DNA of 64,000 bases from an uncultured Roseobacter sp. (GTDB lineage: Bacteria > Pseudomonadota > Alphaproteobacteria > Rhodobacterales > Rhodobacteraceae): assembly GCF_947495275.1 (NCBI RefSeq), contig NZ_CANLYL010000001.1:62001-126000 (forward strand). Reading direction: 5' to 3'. The translations under genes and the position numbers were made by a program. The notes under the pieces were generated by a model. It made no database searches. It was not told the DNA's origin and was given only the letters and a program-made list of their open reading frames with translations. Positions 9,826 through 18,321 of the stretch are shown piece after piece (within the stretch, counting starts at the first letter, position 1; the number at the start of each line of letters is the position of its first letter).

Positions 9826-10312
9826 GAGCAAAATCAACGAACCAGGTGCCAAACAGGCCGAATCTGACACACCAGCATCGGCGTCCTCTGCGCCGGCGAC
9901 TCCCAAGCAGACCGAATACAAGGCCAGCACACCGCCAAAAGCGAAGCCTCCTGCCTCTGTCTTGTCCTCCGATCTGCACGTGACGGGCAACATGAAGACA
10001 ACCGGCGATATCCAGGTAGAAGGCACAGTTGAAGGCGACATTCGCGCCCATTTGCTGACCATCGGGGAGACTGCCACCATCAAGGGCGAAGTTGTCGCCG
10101 ATGACGTGGTTGTCAACGGTCGCATCGTTGGCCGTGTCCGGGGCCTCAAGGTGCGTCTGACATCGACGGCACGGGTTGAGGGCGACATCATCCACAAGAC
10201 AATCGCCATCGAATCCGGTGCTCACTTCGAAGGATCGGTACAGCGTCAGGACGACCCGCTGAACCCCGGTGCAAAATCGACACCAGCGGCGAAGCCAAAC
10301 CCGGCGTCCTGA
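9815..10312 (+). CDS. Bactofilin
   Basis: A 165-residue polymer-forming cytoskeletal protein of the bactofilin family. A proline/alanine-rich N-terminal tail (about 1-48) precedes the beta-helical core (about 52-145), visible as repeated G-D-I/V and V-x-G-x-V turns such as GNMKTTGDIQVEGTVEGDI and VVVNGRIVGRVRGLKV. A short disordered tail follows. Bactofilins localise peptidoglycan enzymes in several bacteria. The 11-bp overlap with an M23 peptidase gene matches that theme, so the pair probably acts together in cell shape or division (inference). Confidence 0.95.
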   Translation: MFSKSKINEPGAKQAESDTPASASSAPATPKQTEYKASTPPKAKPPASVLSSDLHVTGNMKTTGDIQVEGTVEGDIRAHLLTIGETATIKGEVVADDVVVNGRIVGRVRGLKVRLTSTARVEGDIIHKTIAIESGAHFEGSVQRQDDPLNPGAKSTPAAKPNPAS

Positions 10313-10332
10313 AAAAGCGCTACCTGACAGAC

Positions 10333-10366
10333 AAAAAGGCGTCACGAGGTGGCGCCTTTTTTGTTT
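10333..10366 (+). terminator. Intrinsic terminator after bactofilin
   Basis: An AAAAAGGCG arm and a CGCCTTTTT arm enclose a nearly complete stem with a short loop, followed by TTTTTTGTTTTT. It lies 20 bp after the bactofilin stop and ends the M23-bactofilin transcript. The A-rich 5' flank makes it potentially bidirectional. Confidence 0.85.
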
Positions 10367-10565
10367 TTAAAACCTCTCCCCAATCCCCGAAATGCTGTTC
10401 CAAATACCGCATCTATTGATGTTTCGTATGCGGACAACGGACGAAACCGTTCTCGTGGTATTGGCGCTTGCGGCAGGCGATATGCTCAGATGCGAGCGGG
10501 GTGGATTTTGAACTAAGAACCTGCCTGACGATTGGGACCTTCTCGATCTCATGACGGGAGGTTTG

Positions 10566-10852
10566 ATGTCGGATCAATATCTTCCGACCCTGCGCCGCCG
10601 TTTGCATGAAGATATGCGGACCAAGGGGCTGCAACCGAAGACACCGAGAATGTATCTGCGGGTGATGCGCGATTTCAGGCGGTTCCTGGGGCATTCGCTG
10701 GATGCGAGCTACCGGCGTTCCAGCTCGATATGAAGGAACGGGGCGTTGGTGCGCTGACCTTCAGCAACCGGTTGACGGTGTTGGGCTTCTTTTATGCCAC
10801 GACGTACCCACGCCCGGAAATGAAGCGACACATGCGCTATCAGCGTGCCTGA
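10566..10852 (+). pseudogene. Tyrosine recombinase (IS91-associated integrase) N-terminal remnant
   Basis: The first frame starts at an ATG with GGGAGG 5 nt upstream and reads LRRRLHEDMRTKGLQPKTP, then YLRVMRDFRRFLGHSLDAS, the SAM-like core-binding domain of phage-type integrases. At about 10704-10706 the similarity jumps to the +2 frame and continues as ELPAFQLDMKERGVGALTFS, then FFYATTYPRPEMKRHMRYQR, ending at a stop at 10852. A few residues appear deleted at the junction and the whole catalytic domain (R-H-R-Y) is missing. It is inactive. Confidence 0.8.
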
Positions 10853-10879
10853 GGCGCGTCTTCGAGACAACGGGCTCGG

Positions 10880-11274
10880 CGATGATGGGCCATCCCCAGG
10901 TACACGTCATCGCGCCGAGAGGGGTACCGCCCGATGGGGCATGTTGGATCGCCTGCCGCGCGGGGTTCTTCCTGCCGGTGAGGGTGCTGTCATGGTTGTT
11001 CAGGCGCTTGGTCCTTGAAGGGTGGCTTCGATTGCACAAGACAGGCAAGCCGCGCTTCTTCAGCAATCTGCCGGGGTTTGCAGACCCGGATACCTTTGCC
11101 GCCGATCTCGCACCCCTGCGCAAAACCGACTGGGTCTTCTATACATTTGCACTGCCTGCCGTCACACAATCGCTGGCCTTGCACATCGATCACCGCAGCC
11201 GCAGCCCCCAAGCACCGAAGGCCGCCCGGCTTCCCCCTTGCCAGATTTGTCGCCGCTCCAGCTCACGCTCATAA
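10880..11274 (+). pseudogene. IS91-family transposase fragment
   Basis: The frame reads HPQVHVIAPRGVPPDGACWI, then CRAGFFLPVRVLSWLFRRLV, then KPRFFSNLPGFADPDTFAAD, then LAPLRKTDWVFY. This matches the central region of IS91 transposases, where HPHVHxIVPGGG is a hallmark; here the Gly-rich part is altered. No N-terminal zinc-binding region is found upstream, and after about residue W-V-F-Y the frame degenerates and ends at 11274 without the catalytic Tyr region. A dead remnant. Confidence 0.78.
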
Positions 11275-11452
11275 CAACCAAAAAACATAGACGAGGCTGC
11301 CATCCGTCGGCAAAGCAAAACAATATGCGCATTTATGCCGTCTGGCTGACAGAATTCGCTGACGGCTGATGCGCTGACCATAAAGTTCCCCTTTATTTGC
11401 CGATACGGCTGATCTTTAGTGATGGTCACACAACTATAAAATGGACAGGGCC

Positions 11453-12136
11453 ATGAATAAACAAGTTGCGGAATTTATTGGTACATTCACGTTGGTACTA
11501 TTCGGCTGTGGATCGGCGGTAATCGCCGGCTCAGACATTGGCCTTGCGGGGATCAGCTTTGCCTTCGGATTGGCGCTCGTCGGGATGGCCTACGCCATTG
11601 GTCCCGTATCTGGCTGCCACATCAACCCGGCCGTGTCTTTGGGAGCCGTGGCCGCGGGCCGGATGACGCTTGCCGAAGCGACCAAATACATGATTGCGCA
11701 GGTTGCGGGGGCCATTGCTGCCGCAATTGTGTTGATGTTGATCATGTCAGGTAAGGTAGACTACTCAGTGGCGGAAAACGGTCTGGGCCAGAATGGTTGG
11801 GGCGTGGGATACCTTGGCGAATATAGCCTGGTCTCCGCATTTGTGTTTGAGGTCGTGGCAACATTCTTGTTCATGACAGTGATCTTGGGAGCAACGGGCA
11901 AAGGCGCGCCAGCATCGATGGCGGGCCTTGCGATAGGCCTTGCGCTCGTGGTGATCCATTTGGTTGGCATTAACGTCACGGGCGTTTCGGTAAATCCAGC
12001 GCGGTCTATAGGCCCTGCGCTGTTCGCTGGTGGGACGGCAATTGCACAGCTTTGGTTGTTCATCGTTGCCCCGATCATCGGGGCGGTCGCAGCAGGATTG
12101 TTGTTCAAGACCGGCACGCTCGACGCCGCCAATTGA
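11453..12136 (+). CDS. aqpZ: Aquaporin Z
   Basis: A 227-residue MIP-family channel for water in the inner membrane. Both half-helix motifs are intact: SGCHINPAVSLG (about residues 58-69) and VSVNPARSIGPALF (about 181-194), with six hydrophobic helices around them. The Arg after the second NPA and the His/Cys context fit a water-selective aquaporin rather than a glycerol facilitator. The ATG at 11453 has ACAGGG a few bases upstream; an ATG at 11441 would add four residues and has no clear binding site. It follows directly on the IS91 remnant, so it may be part of an acquired segment. Confidence 0.93.
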   Translation: MNKQVAEFIGTFTLVLFGCGSAVIAGSDIGLAGISFAFGLALVGMAYAIGPVSGCHINPAVSLGAVAAGRMTLAEATKYMIAQVAGAIAAAIVLMLIMSGKVDYSVAENGLGQNGWGVGYLGEYSLVSAFVFEVVATFLFMTVILGATGKGAPASMAGLAIGLALVVIHLVGINVTGVSVNPARSIGPALFAGGTAIAQLWLFIVAPIIGAVAAGLLFKTGTLDAAN

Positions 12137-12155
12137 TCGCCAATCGACGAGCGCC

Positions 12156-12187
12156 GGAAAGCGCCTGTCTTTTGGCGGGCGCTTTCT
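12156..12187 (+). terminator. Intrinsic terminator after aqpZ
   Basis: A GAAAGCGCC arm pairs with GGCGGGCGCTTTC (one extra G) around a TGTCTTTT loop, 20 bp after the aqpZ stop, followed by a short T-containing stretch. The stem is good; the T tract is weak. The rest of the interval to 12430 shows no recognisable gene. Confidence 0.55.
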
Positions 12188-12430
12188 TCAGAGCCGCAGA
12201 TGGTGCTCGGGCCGATGAGTGCCTGTCGCTTTGAGCATATTGCTGCCCCGTCGCAAAATGCTTCCCTCAGGCATCTGAATTTTGAAAGTGATGGGCTGCA
12301 GTCAAAACCAGAGGTTCGGTTTGGATTTCGCGGGGCGTGGCAGCGGAGGCGTGCTGCTCGTCGTATTCAAAGAGACAACATCCGCGTAGCGAATATTGCG
12401 GACATTCCGGAAACCCGCCAATATCAAGAT

Positions 12431-12877
12431 ATGTCGATACGGATCGCTACTCCGGCGGATGTCGAAGGTTGGGTTGCACTGCGTGCTCAGCTTTGGGGTG
12501 ACACTTCGCTAGACCAGCATAAAAACGAAGCAGCGGCGATGCTCGCCAAATCGCCTGAAGAAGGTATCGCCTTCTTGGATGTCGTCAATGATGCCGGCAT
12601 CCGGGCGTTCGCGGAAGCGGCCTTGCGAAATGATCATGTAAACGGATGTGAGACTTCACCGGTTGCCTTCCTTGAGGGTATCTTCGTGCACCCCGATGAC
12701 CAGGGTTCAGGCATTGGCAGGCAATTATTGAGGTCGGTTCAATCATGGGCGCAAGAACGGGGCTGCTCAGAGCTTGCATCCGACGCGCATCTCGACAATG
12801 AGGCAAGCCACGCGTTTCACCGCGCCTTGGGCTTCGAAGAGACAAGCCGCGTCGTTTATTTTCGAAAACCACTATAG
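12431..12877 (+). CDS. GNAT acetyltransferase, aminoglycoside 6'-N-acetyltransferase (AAC(6')-I) like
   Basis: A 148-residue acetyl-CoA-dependent N-acetyltransferase. The sequence SIRIATPADVEGWVALRAQLW, then EAALRNDHVNGCETSPVAFL, then EGIFVHPDDQGSGIGRQLLR and ELASDAHLDNEASHAFHRAL follows the AAC(6')-I pattern: acetyl-CoA loop GSGIGRQL and the conserved CETSPVAFLEG and ELASDAxLDN blocks. The start at 12431 gives the normal length; the frame is open further upstream to 12200 but that part has no recognisable content. Chromosomal family members are often poor resistance determinants, so the real substrate is open. It sits beside the IS91 remnant and aqpZ. Confidence 0.82.
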   Translation: MSIRIATPADVEGWVALRAQLWGDTSLDQHKNEAAAMLAKSPEEGIAFLDVVNDAGIRAFAEAALRNDHVNGCETSPVAFLEGIFVHPDDQGSGIGRQLLRSVQSWAQERGCSELASDAHLDNEASHAFHRALGFEETSRVVYFRKPL

Positions 12878-12981
12878 GTCGGGTTTTTCAAGCTGCACGC
12901 ATTGGTGACGCGCGCGGCGCTCTGAGCAGAGAAAACGCAACCCATGACCGGCGTTGGCCACGGGTCGCTCAGGTCAATGCT

Positions 12982-13527
12982 TCAGTCGGTAACGGTGACC
13001 GTTTGCATCACATCCGGTGCGCCGATCACCGCACCATTTGGACCGGCACCAAGTTTGATCGCATCCAGTACCTCCAGCCCTTCGGTCACACGGCCGACAA
13101 CCGTATATTGGCCGTTCAGGAAATAGCCTTCCTGAAACATGATGAAGAACTGGCTGTTGGCACTGTCGGGGCTCTGCGCACGCGCCATGCCCACCACGCC
13201 CCGGTCAAAGGGCACATCAGAGAACTCCGCCGCAAGGTCCGGCCCTTCGGAGCCACCAGTGCCCGCGCGCCGCATGTCTTCGCCCAGCTTGCCGAACTGC
13301 ACGTCACCCGTTTGCGCCATGAAACCTTCGATCACGCGGTGAAAGACCACACCATCATAGGCCCCACTTTCAGCCAGCGCGGTGATACGTTCCACGTGAC
13401 CGGGCGCTACATCTTCGAGCAGGTCGATCTTGATGGTGCCGCTGGCCTCGCCTGCGACTTCGATCTCGATACCGGTGGCCATTGCCGGGCCAGCCAGCAT
13501 AAGCGATGCAACAAGCGCCTTATGCAT
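12982..13527 (-). CDS. Exported peptidyl-prolyl cis-trans isomerase (cyclophilin)
   Basis: A 181-residue cyclophilin with an N-terminal signal peptide (MHKALVASLMLAGPAMA, cleavage after about residue 17), so it works in the periplasm. The core motifs are intact: FHRVIEGFMAQTGDV carries the catalytic Arg, with SANSQFFIMF and LNGQYTVVGRV following. It catalyses proline isomerisation during folding. Its start overlaps the stop of the upstream cytoplasmic cyclophilin by 8 bp, so the two are translated from one mRNA. Confidence 0.92.
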   Translation of the reverse strand: MHKALVASLMLAGPAMATGIEIEVAGEASGTIKIDLLEDVAPGHVERITALAESGAYDGVVFHRVIEGFMAQTGDVQFGKLGEDMRRAGTGGSEGPDLAAEFSDVPFDRGVVGMARAQSPDSANSQFFIMFQEGYFLNGQYTVVGRVTEGLEVLDAIKLGAGPNGAVIGAPDVMQTVTVTD

Positions 13528-14026
13528 CGGCAGCCACCTTGACCGAGATCATCCGGTCCGGTTCCGCTGGCGGCTCGCCCCGGGTGATGGCATCAACATG
13601 TTCCATACCGGACGTCACCTGCCCGTAGACGGTGTATTGACCGTTCAGGAAATCATTATCCTTGAAATTGATAAAAAACTGGCTGTTGGCGCTGTCGGGG
13701 TTTTGCGACCGCGCGGCCCCGATGGAGCCCCGGGCGTGCGGGATCTTGGAGAACTCGGCAGGCACATTCGGCAGATCAGAACCACCGGTTCCCGCCATGG
13801 ACAGATTGAAACCGTCTTCCATATCGCCGTGCTGCACGTCGCCGGTTTGCGCCATGAAACCGTCAATCACACGATGAAACGCCACATTGTCGTATTGTCC
13901 TGAACGGGCAAGTTCCTTCATGCGTTCAACGTGTTTCGGGGCAACATCGGGCAGCAATTCGATGGTGACAGTCCCCCCCTTGAGTTCCATCAGGATCGTG
14001 TTTTCAGGGTCTTTGATTTCAGCCAT
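13520..14026 (-). CDS. Cytoplasmic peptidyl-prolyl cis-trans isomerase (cyclophilin)
   Basis: A 168-residue cyclophilin with no signal peptide. FHRVIDGFMAQTGDVQHGDM, SANSQFFINF and LNGQYTVYGQV are the catalytic and substrate-binding blocks. The ATG at 14026 is preceded by AAGGAG at ideal spacing. It is the first gene of a two-gene unit with the exported cyclophilin at 12982-13527 and is divergent from pgk. The two proteins are similar throughout, which points to duplication followed by different targeting. Confidence 0.93.
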   Translation of the reverse strand: MAEIKDPENTILMELKGGTVTIELLPDVAPKHVERMKELARSGQYDNVAFHRVIDGFMAQTGDVQHGDMEDGFNLSMAGTGGSDLPNVPAEFSKIPHARGSIGAARSQNPDSANSQFFINFKDNDFLNGQYTVYGQVTSGMEHVDAITRGEPPAEPDRMISVKVAADA

Positions 14027-14154
14027 CTGGCACTCCTTCACAAATTGGTTGCCGATTACCTAAGCCGTGACGGGCAGAATGCCAAGCAAGTCCATTGACG
14101 TCTGAGCAGATAAGCGCAACACACGGGGCCAGTGGGAGCTGAAAGGAAAAGGTG

Positions 14155-15342
14155 ATGGGCTGGAAAACACTCGATGACATGGATTTGGCCGGAAAACGTG
14201 TACTTGTGCGTGTCGACATCAATGTTCCCGTCGAAGATGGCCGCGTCACAGATACCACGCGGATCGATCGCATCGTGCCAACGGTCAAGGACATTCTGAA
14301 GGGCGGCGGCATGCCCATCCTGCTGGCCCATTTCGGGCGTCCAAAGGGGCAATATGTCCCCGAGATGTCGTTGCGCGTGACCCTGCCCGCCCTGGAGGCA
14401 GCACTAGGTCAGGCCGTGATCTTTGTCGAACGCCCCGATCCGGACATGCTGGCGGCACTGCCCGCTGGTAGCGTCGTGCTGGTCGAAAACACCCGCTTTG
14501 CCGCAGGCGAGGAAGCCAATGATCCCGGCATGGCGCGGTTTCTCGCCAGCCTTGGCGACATCTTCTGCAACGACGCATTTTCCGCCGCCCACCGGGCCCA
14601 TGCCTCCACAACCGGGGTAGCGGAGCTCTTGCCTTCCTGCGCGGGGCGCTTAATGCAGGCGGAGCTCTCCGCGCTGGAAGCAGCACTGTCACATCCAACA
14701 CGCCCCGTAGGTGCCGTTGTGGGCGGTGCCAAGGTTTCAACCAAGATCGCCCTGCTGGAAAACCTCGTCGGGCGGCTGGACCTTCTCGTCATCGGTGGCG
14801 GAATGGCAAATACGTTTCTCACCGCCCAGGGCGCGCAGCTTGGCGCATCGCTTCGGGAACCGGATTTTATCGACACGGCCAAAACAATCATGGCGCGTGC
14901 CCAAAAAGAAGGATGCCGCATCCTGCTGCCTGTTGATGGGTTGGTGGCGCGCGAATTCAAATCCGGTGCAGACCATGAAGTCATTGCTCTTGGACCAGAG
15001 ACGATCCTCGCAGACGATCAGATGGTGCTGGATGCCGGGCCGGAGAGCGCGCAGGCCGTTGCCGATGCATTCAATGATCTAAAAACGCTGATCTGGAACG
15101 GCCCCCTGGGTGCTTTTGAAATCAGCCCCTTTGATCGGGCCACAAATGTTGCCGCCGCCGCGGCCGCAGGTCTCTCCGAAGCGGGAAGTCTGATTTCTGT
15201 TGCCGGAGGCGGCGACACCGTCGCGGCTCTCAATCAGGCCGGCGCGTCGGATGATTTCACCTATATCTCGACGGCAGGGGGTGCCTTTCTGGAATGGATG
15301 GAAGGCAAGGAACTTCCCGGGGTCGCGGCTCTCGAACATTGA
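14155..15342 (+). CDS. pgk: Phosphoglycerate kinase
   Basis: A 395-residue glycolytic kinase that interconverts 1,3-bisphosphoglycerate + ADP and 3-phosphoglycerate + ATP. Signature [11 protein letters not shown], the AHFGRPKG loop and [17 protein letters not shown] are intact, as is the Gly-rich nucleotide loop near the C-terminus ([13 protein letters not shown]). Length is normal. The ATG at 14155 follows an AAAGGA-type site; a GTG one codon earlier is also possible. It stands alone on the plus strand, with the ftsB-like gene 127 bp downstream. Confidence 0.97.
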   Translation: MGWKTLDDMDLAGKRVLVRVDINVPVEDGRVTDTTRIDRIVPTVKDILKGGGMPILLAHFGRPKGQYVPEMSLRVTLPALEAALGQAVIFVERPDPDMLAALPAGSVVLVENTRFAAGEEANDPGMARFLASLGDIFCNDAFSAAHRAHASTTGVAELLPSCAGRLMQAELSALEAALSHPTRPVGAVVGGAKVSTKIALLENLVGRLDLLVIGGGMANTFLTAQGAQLGASLREPDFIDTAKTIMARAQKEGCRILLPVDGLVAREFKSGADHEVIALGPETILADDQMVLDAGPESAQAVADAFNDLKTLIWNGPLGAFEISPFDRATNVAAAAAAGLSEAGSLISVAGGGDTVAALNQAGASDDFTYISTAGGAFLEWMEGKELPGVAALEH

Positions 15343-15469
15343 TCATATCGCCTTTCTTTGGCAAAAATGCCCGCTTTTCAGTGTTTTGCAATCAGAGGGG
15401 ATTCCCAGATAGCGCCAAGTGTGTCATAGTCTGATCACGCCCGCCAAGAGGCGACCAAGAGGCACGACC

Positions 15470-15769
15470 ATGACCCGCAGTTCACGCCCCGCTCTGGGAA
15501 CCTTTATCTTCTTTGCCCTGTCTTTGGGATTGGCGACCTATTTTACCTTCGCGGCGGTTCAGGGGGATTTCGGGTTGTTTCGGCGCGCCGAGATCGTTGC
15601 TGAGGCAGACGCGTTGCAGGTGCAGCTGGAAGACGTTCGGGGCGCTGTTGTACGCATGGAAAACCTTACGCAGAGGCTGTCCGACGACTACCTGGACCTC
15701 GATCTTCTTGATGAACAGGCACGCTCCGTTCTGGGAATGATCAGGGCTGACGAGATCGTTATTCGCTGA
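15470..15769 (+). CDS. FtsB/DivIC-like septum formation initiator
   Basis: A 99-residue bitopic membrane protein: a short cytoplasmic N-terminus, one transmembrane helix (about residues 10-30), a coiled coil (about 40-75) and an acidic tail with LDLLDEQARSVLG, the usual end of alphaproteobacterial FtsB-like proteins. Such proteins bridge FtsL and FtsQ at the division site. The start at 15470 gives the canonical short N-terminus; RBS is weak (AAGAGG at about 12 nt). Placement just before pdhA is common in alphaproteobacteria. Confidence 0.85.
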   Translation: MTRSSRPALGTFIFFALSLGLATYFTFAAVQGDFGLFRRAEIVAEADALQVQLEDVRGAVVRMENLTQRLSDDYLDLDLLDEQARSVLGMIRADEIVIR

Positions 15770-15857
15770 TCCAAAACCCTGAAACCAACCCATCTGGCTT
15801 GCCGATTGACCGCGCGTCATATTGCCTCTCGCATTGCCCTAACGAATCCGATAAAGA

Positions 15858-15877
15858 ATAGTTTAACGCTAAACTAT
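15858..15877. promoter_or_regulatory. Palindromic operator candidate upstream of pdhA
   Basis: Perfect 8-bp arms ATAGTTTA and TAAACTAT are separated by ACGC, 38 bp before pdhA. In gene-relative orientation this differs by a single base from the 20-bp core of the site upstream of lpdA (361-384). It lies inside the most AT-rich part of the intergenic region, where a core promoter is expected. Confidence 0.75.
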
Positions 15878-15915
15878 CTGCCCGGAGCCGGGCCCGATGA
15901 GGGAGGATTGCCAGA

Positions 15916-16920
15916 ATGGCACCGCGTAAATCTGCCAAAAAACCTAATGTGTCCGCGGAGGAGCTGAAGGCCTATTACCGCGATATGTTATTGATCCGAC
16001 GGTTCGAAGAAAAAGCGGGCCAGCTCTATGGCATGGGTCTTATTGGCGGGTTTTGCCACCTTTATATCGGTCAGGAGGCAGTTGTTGTCGGTCTCGAAGC
16101 TGCCGCCGAAGAAGGCGACAAACGCATCACTTCATATCGTGATCACGGGCACATGCTGGCCTGTGGTATGGACCCCAACGGTGTTATGGCCGAACTGACC
16201 GGACGCGAAGGTGGGTATTCCAAGGGCAAGGGTGGCTCCATGCACATGTTCTCGAAAGAGAAACATTTCTATGGGGGTCACGGCATTGTCGCAGCACAGG
16301 TTCCCCTGGGCGCAGGTCTTGCCTTTTCCGATAAATACAAGGGCAACGACCGCGTGACATTCACCTATTTCGGGGACGGCGCGGCAAACCAGGGTCAAGT
16401 CTATGAGGCCTATAACATGGCCGAAATCTGGAATCTGCCAGTGGTTTTTGTGATTGAAAACAATCAGTACGCCATGGGCACTTCGACCAAGCGGTCCACC
16501 CACTCTCCAAGTTACTGGGAGCGCGGGGCGGCCTACGGCATCAAGGGCGAAGAAGTCGACGGCATGGATGTCTTGGCTGTGAAAGCAGCAGGTCAGAAGG
16601 CGGTTGAAACCTGTCGCGCGGGCAAGGGCCCCTATATTCTCGAAATCAAAACCTACCGGTATCGCGGCCATTCGATGTCCGATCCGGCGAAGTACCGAAC
16701 CCGCGAAGAAGTGCAGAAGATGCGTGACGAGCGCGACCCGATCGAGAATGTACGCTCGATGCTGCTGACAGGCAAACATGCCACCGAAGACGACCTCAAG
16801 GCGATCGACAAGGAAATCAAGACCATCGTGAACGAAAGCGCCGAGTTCGCAAAAACATCACCTGAGCCCGCTCTTGAGGAGCTCTGGACCGATATCTACG
16901 CAGAAGTCGAGGAGGCTTGA
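15916..16920 (+). CDS. pdhA: Pyruvate dehydrogenase E1 component, alpha subunit
   Basis: A 334-residue E1-alpha that, with PdhB, decarboxylates pyruvate on thiamine diphosphate. The ThDP motif is visible as FGDGAANQGQVYEA starting near residue 154 and ending at VIENNQYAMG (GDG...NN). The phosphorylation-loop type sequence YRGHSMSDPAKYR is present, as in pyruvate-specific E1. It has a clear upstream GAGGA and is first in pdhA-pdhB-pdhC with 3 and 12 bp gaps. E3 (lpdA) is 15 kb away but shares the upstream palindrome. Confidence 0.97.
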   Translation: MAPRKSAKKPNVSAEELKAYYRDMLLIRRFEEKAGQLYGMGLIGGFCHLYIGQEAVVVGLEAAAEEGDKRITSYRDHGHMLACGMDPNGVMAELTGREGGYSKGKGGSMHMFSKEKHFYGGHGIVAAQVPLGAGLAFSDKYKGNDRVTFTYFGDGAANQGQVYEAYNMAEIWNLPVVFVIENNQYAMGTSTKRSTHSPSYWERGAAYGIKGEEVDGMDVLAVKAAGQKAVETCRAGKGPYILEIKTYRYRGHSMSDPAKYRTREEVQKMRDERDPIENVRSMLLTGKHATEDDLKAIDKEIKTIVNESAEFAKTSPEPALEELWTDIYAEVEEA

Positions 16921-16923
16921 TCC

Positions 16924-18309
16924 ATGGCAACTGAAATTCTCATGCCCGCGCTGAGCCCGACCATGGAAGAAGGCACATTGGCCAAATGGCTGGTCAAGGA
17001 GGGCGACACGGTCGCTTCCGGCGACATCATGGCCGAGATTGAAACCGACAAAGCCACGATGGAATTCGAGGCCGTTGACGAAGGCACCATCGGCAAGATT
17101 CTGATCGCCGAAGGCACCGAGGGCGTCAAGGTCAACACCGCTATTGCGATCCTGCTGGAAGATGGTGAAAGCGTCGACGATATCGATACCTCAGCCGCGA
17201 CGCCGGAGGCAGCGCCCGCTGCCGACGCGGGCAACGAGGCGGCCCCTGCGGCCACCGAGGCGCCCGCCTCCGCCCCCCCGGCAGCGCCTCAAACCGATAC
17301 CTCACCGGATTGGCCCGAAGGCACTGCTCTCAAGGAACAGACCGTGCGCGAAGCATTGCGCGATGGCATGGCAGAGGAAATGCGCCGCGATGATAGCGTT
17401 TTTCTGATGGGCGAAGAAGTCGCCGAATATCAAGGCGCCTACAAGATTTCTCAGGGCATGCTGGATGAATTCGGCGCCAAACGCGTGATCGACACGCCGA
17501 TCACCGAACACGGCTTTGCGGGGATCGCAACCGGAGCGGCCTTCGGTGGCCTGCGGCCCATCGTGGAATTCATGACCTTCAATTTCGCCATGCAGGCCAT
17601 TGACCAGATCATCAATTCCGCAGCCAAAACCCTCTACATGTCCGGCGGCCAGATGGGCGCGCCCATGGTCTTTCGCGGACCCAACGGGGCTGCTGCCCGC
17701 GTCGGCGCGCAACACTCACAGGACTACGCCGCCTGGTACATGCAAGTGCCGGGTCTCAAGGTTGCGATGCCCTACTCCGCCTCCGATTACAAAGGCCTGA
17801 TGAAAACCGCAATCCGCGACCCCAATCCGGTGATTTTCCTCGAAAACGAAATTCTTTACGGCCGCAGTTTCGATGTCCCTGAGCTCGATGACTATACGGT
17901 GCCGTTTGGGAAGGCACGTATCTGGCGCGAAGGATCTGACGTGTCCATCGTCAGCTTCGGCATTGGCATGAGCTACGCACTGGCAGCAGCCGATCGACTG
18001 GCCGAAGAGGGCATATCTGCCGAGGTTATCGACCTACGCACCCTGCGCCCCATGGACACAGGCAGCATCATCAAATCGGTGATGAAGACCAACCGCTGTG
18101 TCACGGTTGAGGAAGGCTGGCCACAAGGTTCGGTCGGCAACTACATCTCGTCGGTGATCATGCAGGAGGCGTTCGACTACCTCGACGCGCCGGTGATCAA
18201 CTGTACCGGCAAGGATGTACCGATGCCCTATGCAGCAAATCTCGAGAAGCTGGCGTTGGTCACGACGGACGAGGTTGTCGCCGCCGTTAAACAAGTCACC
18301 TACAAATAA
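16924..18309 (+). CDS. pdhB: Pyruvate dehydrogenase E1 component, beta subunit with N-terminal lipoyl domain
   Basis: A 461-residue protein made of a lipoyl domain (residues 1-80; lipoylated Lys43 in [10 protein letters not shown]), an Ala/Pro-rich flexible linker (about 95-128) and an E1-beta transketolase-type domain (about 137-461). The extra lipoyl domain is a known feature of PDH E1-beta in many alphaproteobacteria. Its lipoyl-coding DNA is about 91% identical to that of pdhC downstream by my count. RBS is GGAGG overlapping the pdhA end. Confidence 0.97.
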   Translation: MATEILMPALSPTMEEGTLAKWLVKEGDTVASGDIMAEIETDKATMEFEAVDEGTIGKILIAEGTEGVKVNTAIAILLEDGESVDDIDTSAATPEAAPAADAGNEAAPAATEAPASAPPAAPQTDTSPDWPEGTALKEQTVREALRDGMAEEMRRDDSVFLMGEEVAEYQGAYKISQGMLDEFGAKRVIDTPITEHGFAGIATGAAFGGLRPIVEFMTFNFAMQAIDQIINSAAKTLYMSGGQMGAPMVFRGPNGAAARVGAQHSQDYAAWYMQVPGLKVAMPYSASDYKGLMKTAIRDPNPVIFLENEILYGRSFDVPELDDYTVPFGKARIWREGSDVSIVSFGIGMSYALAAADRLAEEGISAEVIDLRTLRPMDTGSIIKSVMKTNRCVTVEEGWPQGSVGNYISSVIMQEAFDYLDAPVINCTGKDVPMPYAANLEKLALVTTDEVVAAVKQVTYK

Positions 18310-18321
18310 GGAGCGCGCAAG

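Larger units (their letters stand above)
10367..11452. mobile_element. Decayed IS91-type element remnant
   Basis: This 1.1-kb stretch has no intact gene. It contains, in the order usual for IS91-like units with a helper integrase, an N-terminal tyrosine recombinase fragment (10566-10852, frameshifted) and a fragment of an IS91 transposase (about 10880-11145). Flanking parts (10367-10560 and 11145-11440) have no recognisable coding content. I cannot define its ends. It marks an old insertion between the bactofilin gene and aqpZ. Confidence 0.75.

Noticed and set aside
10566-11274. An intact IS91 element
   Set aside because: Recombinase is frameshifted and lacks its catalytic domain; transposase lacks both ends and the catalytic region.
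11379-11396. Inverted repeat ATAAAG/CTTTAT before aqpZ as an operator
   Set aside because: Only 6-bp arms in an AT-rich spacer; not distinguishable from chance.
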